This document shows, in pieces, positions 1 to 5,877 of a stretch of 6,177 nt of DNA. The first letter of the stretch is position 1. Every line of letters begins with the position of its first letter. Under the pieces are notes generated by a model. That model was not told the DNA's origin. It did no database searches and saw only the letters and a program-made list of their open reading frames with translations. The stretch is taken from contig JAUUVE010000140.1 of the NCBI GenBank assembly GCA_030589715.1, positions 1-6,177 of the forward strand, written 5' to 3'. This DNA comes from Desulfobacteraceae bacterium. GTDB lineage: Bacteria; Desulfobacterota; DSM-4660; Desulfatiglandales; Desulfatiglandaceae. A program made the position numbers and the translations under genes.

Positions 1-716
1 CTGAGGTGCGAAATGCCTTTAACCAAGAGATGATCGACGAACTCCGAGAGGCCCTGAGGCTTATAGATAAGGATAAAGAGATCCGAGTGCTCATTATCAC
101 GGGCGCCGGCAAGGCCTTTCAGGCCGGCGCTGATATTGCCGAGCTCAGTCTCATGGACCCGATGAGCATACTGCGCTGGAACGAGGGAATTGTCCGAATC
201 AATGCCGCGCTCGAAAGACTCCGCCAGCCGGTTATTGCCGCCATTAATGGCGCTGCAATGGGAGGAGGGTTGGAACTTATAATATCCTGTACCCTGCGCG
301 TAATTGAAGAATCCGCAAAAATGGCACTCCCCGAAGTAAAGCTGGGCATTATCCCAGGAACGGGCGGGACACAACGTCTGCCCCGGTTGATCGGAAAGGG
401 CCTGGCAGCAGAACTGCTTCTAACTGGTGATGTAATTTCTGCTGAGGATGCTTACAGAGTGGGACTGGTAAACAGGGTTGTCCCGGATGGCGAGGCCGTC
501 AAGGCTGCCGGGAAATTGGCCCAAAAAATCATGGCTAATGCCCCTATCGCTGTTGAAATGGCAAAAGATGCCCTTGAGATTGGCAAGGACCTGCCTTTGG
601 AGCATGCAGTTCAGTATTCTCAAAAAAATTGTGCCATCTGTTTTAGCACCAAAGACATGAAAGAGGGCATGAACGCGTTCCTGGAAAAGCGAAAACCCAA
701 TTTCGCTGGGAAATAG
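1..716 (+). CDS. Enoyl-CoA hydratase (crotonase family), 5' end missing
   Basis: Predicted to add water across the 2,3 double bond of an enoyl-CoA to give 3-hydroxyacyl-CoA, a cytoplasmic beta-oxidation step. The frame is open to the left edge and begins with E-V-R-N-A-F, which in this family follows an N-terminal strand of about 20-25 residues, so the gene starts outside the window; the GTG at 6 is an internal Val. Counting that GTG as residue 1, 236 residues are visible. The first oxyanion-hole strand is at 37-46 (AFQAGADIAE) and the second at 81-90 (NGAAMGGGLE). Glu90 and Glu110 (in LPEVKLG) sit 20 residues apart, as do the two catalytic Glu of rat mitochondrial hydratase (144 and 164), so hydratase activity is more likely than isomerase alone. 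GTGGTQRLPR and the C-terminal FLEKRKPNF are family-typical. A small oddity is Thr where CDLR is usual (SCTLR, 94-98). It ends 20 bases before the E2-E3 gene, suggesting co-transcription. The acyl substrate cannot be read from the sequence. Confidence 0.93.
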   Translation, partial: EVRNAFNQEMIDELREALRLIDKDKEIRVLIITGAGKAFQAGADIAELSLMDPMSILRWNEGIVRINAALERLRQPVIAAINGAAMGGGLELIISCTLRVIEESAKMALPEVKLGIIPGTGGTQRLPRLIGKGLAAELLLTGDVISAEDAYRVGLVNRVVPDGEAVKAAGKLAQKIMANAPIAVEMAKDALEIGKDLPLEHAVQYSQKNCAICFSTKDMKEGMNAFLEKRKPNFAGK

Positions 717-725
717 AGTAGAGTA

Positions 726-730
726 GGGAG
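726..730 (+). promoter_or_regulatory. Ribosome binding site for the E2-E3 fusion
   Basis: GGGAG lies six bases before the ATG at 737, inside the 20-base gap after the hydratase stop codon. It supports 737 as the start; the encoded MPVEVVMPKLG is also the expected N-terminus of a lipoyl domain. Confidence 0.7.
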
Positions 731-736
731 TTAAGG

Positions 737-3373
737 ATGCCGGTTGAGGTTGTTATGCCAAAACTCGGTCTGACCATGACCGAGGGCATGATCATTGAGT
801 GGAAAAAAGGGGAAGGCGATCAGGTTAAAAAGGGTGAAATTCTTTTTCTGCTGGAGACGGAAAAAGTCACCTATGAAGTGGAGTCACCCGAGGAGGGCAC
901 GCTTGGCAGGATTTATGTGCAAGTAAATGAAACGGTCCCTGTGGGGGCACTGGTGGCCCATCTCCTAAAACCGGGAGAAGATATCTCGGAGTTGAAAGCG
1001 ATGGTCCTGCCCTTGGAAAGGCCTCGACGCCTCGAGGATCATTTTGAAGCCGGACCTCCCTCTGTCCTGGACGTTACCCCTATCGAAGGGGAAGAAGTCA
1101 GAAGAGATGGCAGGGTAAAGGCCTCGCCCTTGGCCAAGAAGAGTGCAAGACAATACAATATTGATCTTCGGGCAGTAGCCGGGACAGGCCCTGAGAGGAT
1201 GATTATCAGAGAAGACGTGGAACGGGCCTATTCCCAGGGCCAGGCAAAAGCTGCTCCTGTTTCAGGAAGAGCCGAGGAGATCCCAAGTGGTAAGCTGGTA
1301 GCGTTTACGGGAATGAGACGGGCCATCGCCAAGAAGATGCTGGCCAGTAAGGTGGAGACTGCCCAGACCTATATGACCAACACAGTGGACGCCGGCAAGA
1401 TCCTTGAGTGGCGGAGCGAGCTTCTTCCGAGTGTTCAGGAGAGGTTTGGGGTACGGCTGACCATCACTGACATTATGATGAAAATAACGGGGGCAGCAAT
1501 TTGTGAACACCCCATAATGAATACAAGGTGGACCGATGAGGGCATCCTGTATCTCAAAGATGTTCACATGGGAATGGCCATGGCCCTGGATGAGGGCCTT
1601 ATTGTTCCGGTTATTCGAGAGATCAACAAAAAGGGCCTTGGTCAGATTGCAAAGGACCGTGTCGAACTGATCAGGAAAGGCAAAGAAAATGAATTTCTCC
1701 CCGATGATATCACCGGAAGCACCTTTACTCTGTCTGCCATGGGGATGTTTGGGTTGGAACAGTTCACCGCCAATATCAACCTCCCGGAAAATGCGATTCT
1801 AGCAGTAGGAGCAATTATTGAAAAACCGGAAGCCATTGATGGCGAAGTAGTGATCAGGCCGATGATGAATGTGACCCTGTCATATGATCACCGCTCCATT
1901 GACGGCGCAGAAGCCGGCAAATTCATGCGCACCCTCAAGTCGTTCATCGAGAACCCCAATCCAGACCTGAAAGACCTGGGGATTGGGGATGTAAGGGGCA
2001 AGATAAGGATTACTGTGATAGGTGGCGGAGTCGGGGGTTATCCGGCGGCCATCAAGGCCGCCCGATTGGGCGCCGAGGTGACTCTGATTGAAAAGGACCT
2101 GTTGGGAGGTGTCTGTTTGAACCGGGGGTGCGTCCCAACAAAGGCATTGCTTCAATCATGTGAGGTGATCAACACCATTAAGAAGTCCAAGGTGTTTGGC
2201 ATAAGGTGTGGAGATTACAGGGTTGATTTCCCCGCAATTATGAAGCGTAAGAATTCGGTCGTCGAGCAACTTAGGAACGGCGTTGAAAAGCTGCTGGCTG
2301 CAAAGAAAATAAACATCGTGAGGGGAACTGCCCAACTCCTCGATGCATCAACCGTCCAAATTATGGAGACCGGAGATAAGATAACATCCGATAAGATTAT
2401 TATCGCCACCGGGTCGGGGACTGCAAGGCTCGACATCGAAGGAGCCGATGGGCCACATGTATGGGATAGCGACAAATTCCTCGAAATGAAAAGCCTCCCC
2501 AAAAGCGTGGCCATAATCGGCGGAGGCGTGGTTGGTGTTGAATTCGCACAGATCTTGAGACGTCTGGGAACAAACGTCACCATTTTCGAGCTAATGGGAA
2601 CCCTGACCCCTGGCACGGACAAGGAGGTTGCCTTAGCACTTGAACAGAGCCTTGTAGAAGAAGGGGTCAAGGTCTTCACCAATGCAATAGTAAAGAAGAT
2701 CAAGCCCAACAAATCAAAGAGTACTATCTCCTTTACGTTACAAGATAAAACCAAGAGATGTGTTGCGGAAAAGGTCATTTTGTCGGTTGGCAGGAAGCCT
2801 GATCTTAGCTGCCTGAATGTGAAAAACATTGGTCTGGCACATAAAAACGGCACTCTATTGGTAAATGAGTGCATGGAGACCAATATACCAGGCATTTATG
2901 CTGTCGGTGATGTCGTGGGGGGCATTATGCTGGCCCATGTTGCCATCGCCGAAGGGGAGTGTGCGGCAAAGAACGCTATGGGGCAGTCAAATAAAATGAG
3001 TTACAAGGCGATACCTTCGTGTATCTATACATCTCCTGAGGTGGCATCAGTTGGGCTGAGCGAAGAGGAGGCAAGAAAAAGATTTGATATTCAGGTAGGC
3101 CGTTTTTCTTTTCATGGCTGTGCAAAGGCGTCGATTCTTAACCAGACCTACGGGATGGTGAAGATAATCGCCAAAAGGGGATCGGGTGAGGTATTAGGGG
3201 TCCACATTATCGGCCCCCATGCGACCGACATGATTGCAGAGGCCGTGGTGGCAATGTCCAGGGGAATGACCGTGGATGAGCTGGCTGATGCCGTGCATCC
3301 CCATCCCACATTGTCAGAGGCGATAATGGAATCGGCGTTGTCCCTCTGTGGTGGGGCGATCCATATGCCGTAG
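737..3373 (+). CDS. Fused 2-oxoacid dehydrogenase E2 (lipoyl acyltransferase) and E3 (dihydrolipoamide dehydrogenase)
   Basis: One 878-residue frame holds two normally separate subunits of a 2-oxoacid dehydrogenase complex. The E2 half has a lipoyl domain (1-80, lipoyl-Lys43 in ETEKVTYEV), a linker, an E3/E1-binding domain (about 126-163), a second linker and the acyltransferase core (about 186-410). The core keeps catalytic His385 and Asp389 in DHRSIDG and FTLSAMGMFG at 330-339. The E3 half (about 423-878) has the FAD GxGxxG at 429-434 with Glu452, redox Cys460 and Cys465 (CLNRGC), the NAD-binding GxGxxG at 595-600 with Glu618 favouring NAD over NADP, the second FAD motif around Asp725, and the His856/Glu861 pair in HPTLSE. 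Every catalytic residue I looked for is present, so both halves should be active: transfer of an acyl group from lipoamide to CoA, then NAD-dependent reoxidation of the lipoyl group. The join (411-422) is only about a dozen residues. No E1 is in the window, so the 2-oxoacid is unknown; acetoin/pyruvate-type and branched-chain-type complexes are both possible. Lipoyl-E3 fusions are well known; a whole E2 joined to E3 is, to my knowledge, uncommon. Confidence 0.93.
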   Translation: MPVEVVMPKLGLTMTEGMIIEWKKGEGDQVKKGEILFLLETEKVTYEVESPEEGTLGRIYVQVNETVPVGALVAHLLKPGEDISELKAMVLPLERPRRLEDHFEAGPPSVLDVTPIEGEEVRRDGRVKASPLAKKSARQYNIDLRAVAGTGPERMIIREDVERAYSQGQAKAAPVSGRAEEIPSGKLVAFTGMRRAIAKKMLASKVETAQTYMTNTVDAGKILEWRSELLPSVQERFGVRLTITDIMMKITGAAICEHPIMNTRWTDEGILYLKDVHMGMAMALDEGLIVPVIREINKKGLGQIAKDRVELIRKGKENEFLPDDITGSTFTLSAMGMFGLEQFTANINLPENAILAVGAIIEKPEAIDGEVVIRPMMNVTLSYDHRSIDGAEAGKFMRTLKSFIENPNPDLKDLGIGDVRGKIRITVIGGGVGGYPAAIKAARLGAEVTLIEKDLLGGVCLNRGCVPTKALLQSCEVINTIKKSKVFGIRCGDYRVDFPAIMKRKNSVVEQLRNGVEKLLAAKKINIVRGTAQLLDASTVQIMETGDKITSDKIIIATGSGTARLDIEGADGPHVWDSDKFLEMKSLPKSVAIIGGGVVGVEFAQILRRLGTNVTIFELMGTLTPGTDKEVALALEQSLVEEGVKVFTNAIVKKIKPNKSKSTISFTLQDKTKRCVAEKVILSVGRKPDLSCLNVKNIGLAHKNGTLLVNECMETNIPGIYAVGDVVGGIMLAHVAIAEGECAAKNAMGQSNKMSYKAIPSCIYTSPEVASVGLSEEEARKRFDIQVGRFSFHGCAKASILNQTYGMVKIIAKRGSGEVLGVHIIGPHATDMIAEAVVAMSRGMTVDELADAVHPHPTLSEAIMESALSLCGGAIHMP

Positions 3374-3377
3374 TCGG

Positions 3378-3472
3378 TAAGCGCATGGCGCATGGTGCAT
3401 AGCGCATGGGGCCTAGCGCATAGCGTGTCCCTGGTTTCGCTCTGCGCTTTGCTCTATGCTCTATGCGCTAAA
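3378..3472. repeat. Long imperfect palindrome made of GCGCATRG-type units
   Basis: The gap between the fusion gene and acyl-CoA dehydrogenase 1 holds repeated short units on its left side: AGCGCATGG at 3380-3388 and 3401-3409, and AGCGCATAG at 3415-3423, with related units between. The right side carries the complement (CTCTATGCTCTATGCGCTA, 3452-3470). About 23 of the first 29 positions from 3378 pair with the strand ending at 3472, and two of the mismatches would be G-U pairs in RNA. An alternative pairing is a perfect 10-base inverted repeat, TAGCGCATAG (3414-3423) with CTATGCGCTA (3461-3470). No T-run follows, so it is not an ordinary intrinsic terminator. It may be a dispersed intergenic repeat or an RNA hairpin affecting message processing between the two gene pairs. 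Confidence 0.8.
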
Positions 3473-3516
3473 CGGTGTCGGGTGGAGCCTGAAAATTTGC
3501 CGTTTACTTATCTGGT

Positions 3517-3525
3517 GGGAGGAGG
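3517..3525 (+). promoter_or_regulatory. Strong ribosome binding site setting the start of acyl-CoA dehydrogenase 1
   Basis: GGGAGGAGG lies seven bases before the ATG at 3533. It decides the start, because the same frame is open further upstream to an ATG at 3392 that lies inside the palindromic repeat and would add 47 residues with no family counterpart. Confidence 0.85.
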
Positions 3526-3532
3526 TTCAGGT

Positions 3533-4714
3533 ATGGATTTTGGATATACAGAAGAAGAGGAAAAATTTAGGGAAAAGCTCGGTGAGTTCTTGGATAAGGA
3601 ATTGACCGAGGAGATTGCCCGTCAGAACTGGGAAGATCTGGGGGTTGGACCCGAGGCACGGGAATTTAGCTTGAAGCTTGCGGTCAATGGATTTTTGGGA
3701 CTGAGTTGGCCAAAGGAATATGGTGGTAAGGGTTTTCCACCAACATACGATTTTATCCTCCTGGACGAGCTTGGAAAAAGGTGGGGGGCTCATGTGCCGC
3801 TTGACATCGGGTACACCATGGTGGGTCCAACCATATTGAGGCGTGGGAGCGAGGAACTGAAAAGGGGGTTCTTGCCCAAGATTATCGACGGAGAGATAGA
3901 ATTTTGTCTGGGCTATACCGAACCTAACGCCGGATCCGACCTGGCTTCCATGCAGATGCGGGCCGTTGAGGACGGGGAGTGCTTTATCATAAACGGTCAA
4001 AAGACATTCAATACCGAATGTCATTATTCGGAATATCACTGGCTGGCAGTAAGGACAGACCCCAGCCCGAATATCCCAAAACACAAGGGAATCAGCCTGT
4101 TCATCGTAGACATGGACAGCCCCGGCATTACAGTCAGGCCCCTATGGACCATGTCCGGCGAAAGAACCAATGAGGTCTATTATGACGATGTAAAGGTCCC
4201 CAAGAAGAGGATGATCGGAGAAAAGAACAAGGGTTTCTACTATATGATGGAGGCCTTAGGATCCGAGCGCAATCAGGTCTTTGTGCCGGGGAGATTGATT
4301 CCGATCCTTGAGGAGCTTATTCAGTACGTCAAGGAGACGGAATATAATGGCAGACCTCTGTCCGACGACCCTTTGATCCGTCACAAGCTAGCTCAAGCGG
4401 CCATTGAGCTCGAGGTGGCAGGCCTACTGGCGGATCACTCGAGATGGCTTGAAAGCAACGAGCTTCCAATGTCTTATGAGCCGGAAATTACAAAAGTCTT
4501 TACCTCAGAGCTAGAACAGCGGCTGATCGATATTGGAATGCAAATTCTGGGGCCTTATGGCCAATTGACGGAAGACTCCAAGTGGGTGCCCCTGAGAGGA
4601 AGAATTTCCTGGTATTTCCTCCATTCTTTTATGACAACTATCGGCGCAGGTACGAGCGAGGTGGGCAGGAGCGTAATCGCCCAGCGGGGTCTAGGCCTGC
4701 CAAGGGCTTATTAG
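3533..4714 (+). CDS. Acyl-CoA dehydrogenase 1, probable catalytic subunit of a heteromeric enzyme
   Basis: A flavoprotein of 393 residues predicted to oxidise an acyl-CoA to its 2,3-enoyl-CoA. The N-terminal helical domain (1-about 120) starts MDFGYTEEEEKFREKL. The middle beta domain carries the family signature YTEPNAGSDL (128-137) and NGQKTFNT (154-161), then NEVYYDDVKVP (213-223). The C-terminal helical domain follows. Where medium-chain enzymes have their catalytic Glu (YEGT), this one has GAGT with Ala372. A candidate replacement is Glu245 in ALGSER, in the helix where isovaleryl-CoA dehydrogenase places its Glu; by simple counting from Tyr265 it is two residues off, so this needs a structural alignment. 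The FAD-binding segment usually reading ER-x-x-FG is degraded here to ETEYNG (268-273), with no Arg. The next gene has the parts missing here, which suggests one enzyme of two unlike subunits, as described for FadE28-FadE29 and reported for PimC-PimD. The substrate is not evident. Confidence 0.92.
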   Translation: MDFGYTEEEEKFREKLGEFLDKELTEEIARQNWEDLGVGPEAREFSLKLAVNGFLGLSWPKEYGGKGFPPTYDFILLDELGKRWGAHVPLDIGYTMVGPTILRRGSEELKRGFLPKIIDGEIEFCLGYTEPNAGSDLASMQMRAVEDGECFIINGQKTFNTECHYSEYHWLAVRTDPSPNIPKHKGISLFIVDMDSPGITVRPLWTMSGERTNEVYYDDVKVPKKRMIGEKNKGFYYMMEALGSERNQVFVPGRLIPILEELIQYVKETEYNGRPLSDDPLIRHKLAQAAIELEVAGLLADHSRWLESNELPMSYEPEITKVFTSELEQRLIDIGMQILGPYGQLTEDSKWVPLRGRISWYFLHSFMTTIGAGTSEVGRSVIAQRGLGLPRAY

Positions 4715-4730
4715 ATCTGAATTTATGGTG

Positions 4731-4737
4731 GGAGGAG
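4731..4737 (+). promoter_or_regulatory. Ribosome binding site for acyl-CoA dehydrogenase 2
   Basis: GGAGGAG lies six bases before the ATG at 4744, in the 29-base gap after the first dehydrogenase. The 12-base string TGGTGGGAGGAG (4726-4737) is identical to 3513-3524 before the first dehydrogenase. An in-frame GTG at 4741 directly precedes the ATG and could also be used, adding one residue. Confidence 0.82.
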
Positions 4738-4743
4738 TGTGTG

Positions 4744-5877
4744 ATGGATTTTAATCTTACTGAGGAACAAAAGATCCTGCAAAAGACCGCTCGTGATTTT
4801 CTCGAGTCTGAATGCCCAAGCTCTTTTGTCCGTGAGATGGAAGCGGACGAGAAGGGCTACACATCAGAGTTGTGGAGCAAAATGGCAGAATTGGGCTGGA
4901 TGGCCCTGATCATTCCAGAGGAATACGAAGGCGTGGGCGGAAATCTGATGGATCTAATCATTATGCTGGAAGAAATGGGCCGGGCATGTCTGCCGGGCCC
5001 TTTTTTTCCAACAGCAGTTTGTTGTTTGGGTATTACGGGGGTGGGAAATAAGAGTCAGATGAAGGAATTTCTACCCAGGATAGGGACGGGGGAATTGGTT
5101 TTGACACTTGCCCTTACTGAGCCCCGAAATACGCGATATGATCCTTTTCTGATCACAACTAAGGCCGAGGCCAATGAGGAAAACTACGTCATCAACGGCA
5201 CAAAGCGCTTTGTGCCCGATGCCCATGTGGCCGACTATCTCATATGTGTTGCCAGGACCTCCGGCGAACCGGGGTCGAAGGAGGGGATAACCCTTTTTCT
5301 TGTGGATTCAAAGAGTCCCGGAATCCATCTTACCTCCATAAAGACATTTGCCGGAGACAAACAATTCGAGGTCACCTTTGACGAGGTGAAGGTCCCAAAG
5401 GAGAATATTCTTGGGCAACTGAACCAGGGGGGGATTCATCTGGAGCGCATTTTACAAAAGGCTGCCATTTGCAAGTGTGCCGAGATGGGTGGGGGCGCAC
5501 AGAAGGTGTTGGATATGGCTACCGATTATGCAAAAGAAAGAGAACAATTTGGAAGACCAATAGGGAGTTTTCAGGCCGTTCAACATCATTGCTCAAATAT
5601 GCTAATGGACATCGAGGGAGGCAGATTTATTACATACAAGGCGGCCTGGATGCTTAGCGAGAATATTCCATGTGCCAAACAAGTGGCAACTGCCAAGGCC
5701 TGGGTTTCAGAGGCCTATAAGAGGGTCGTTGGACTAGGCCATCAGGTTCTGGGCGCCACAGGTTACATGATTGAACATGATATGCCACTTTACTCCAGAA
5801 GGGCAAAGTTGGCAGAGATTGCCTTTGGTGATGCCAATTTTCATCGGGAAGCGGTTGCCCTGGAATTGGGTCTATAG
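4744..5877 (+). CDS. Acyl-CoA dehydrogenase 2, probable non-catalytic partner subunit
   Basis: A 377-residue acyl-CoA dehydrogenase homologue starting MDFNLTEEQKILQKTARDFL, like its neighbour. It has lost several parts a self-sufficient enzyme needs. The middle-domain signature reads TEPRNTRYDP (125-134) instead of TEPxAGSD. There is Ala240 where isovaleryl-CoA dehydrogenase has its catalytic Glu (26 residues before Arg266, matching the family spacing). The C-terminal YEGT segment is replaced by RRAKLAEIAFGDANFHRE (352-369). It does keep the FAD-contacting segment EREQFGRPIGSFQAVQH (265-281), which gene 1 has lost. This pattern, including the RRAK...FGD...HRE tail, is what I know of small subunits of heteromeric acyl-CoA dehydrogenases of the PimD type. 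Most likely it completes the FAD site of dehydrogenase 1 across the subunit interface. A separate function with an unusual mechanism cannot be excluded. The frame extends upstream to 4582, but that part overlaps gene 1 and has no ribosome binding site. Confidence 0.92.
   Translation: MDFNLTEEQKILQKTARDFLESECPSSFVREMEADEKGYTSELWSKMAELGWMALIIPEEYEGVGGNLMDLIIMLEEMGRACLPGPFFPTAVCCLGITGVGNKSQMKEFLPRIGTGELVLTLALTEPRNTRYDPFLITTKAEANEENYVINGTKRFVPDAHVADYLICVARTSGEPGSKEGITLFLVDSKSPGIHLTSIKTFAGDKQFEVTFDEVKVPKENILGQLNQGGIHLERILQKAAICKCAEMGGGAQKVLDMATDYAKEREQFGRPIGSFQAVQHHCSNMLMDIEGGRFITYKAAWMLSENIPCAKQVATAKAWVSEAYKRVVGLGHQVLGATGYMIEHDMPLYSRRAKLAEIAFGDANFHREAVALELGL

Noticed and set aside
6..8. GTG as the start of the hydratase
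   Set aside because: The frame is open to the left edge and the preceding Glu codon continues the family pattern; the usual first 20-25 residues would be missing.
2215..2895. 226-residue minus-strand frame opposite the E3 domain
   Set aside because: It lies antisense to a fully conserved E3 coding region, and its composition is that of a shadow frame with no recognisable motif.
3378..3472. Palindrome as an intrinsic terminator
   Set aside because: The stem is followed by GCTAAACGG rather than a run of T, and the arms are long and imperfect.
3378..3472. Tandem units plus inverted copy as a CRISPR array
   Set aside because: Units are 8-10 bases, nearly contiguous and without spacers of constant length.
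3392..3532. Upstream extension of acyl-CoA dehydrogenase 1 to an ATG at 3392 (47 extra residues)
   Set aside because: The extension translates the palindromic repeat, has no family counterpart, and a strong GGGAGGAGG site fixes the start at 3533.
3527..4084. 185-residue minus-strand frame opposite acyl-CoA dehydrogenase 1
   Set aside because: It is antisense to a conserved gene and shows no domain pattern or ribosome binding site of its own that I can support.
4582..4743. Upstream extension of acyl-CoA dehydrogenase 2 to an ATG at 4582
   Set aside because: It overlaps the conserved C-terminus of dehydrogenase 1 in another frame, and the family N-terminus starts at 4744 behind its own ribosome binding site.
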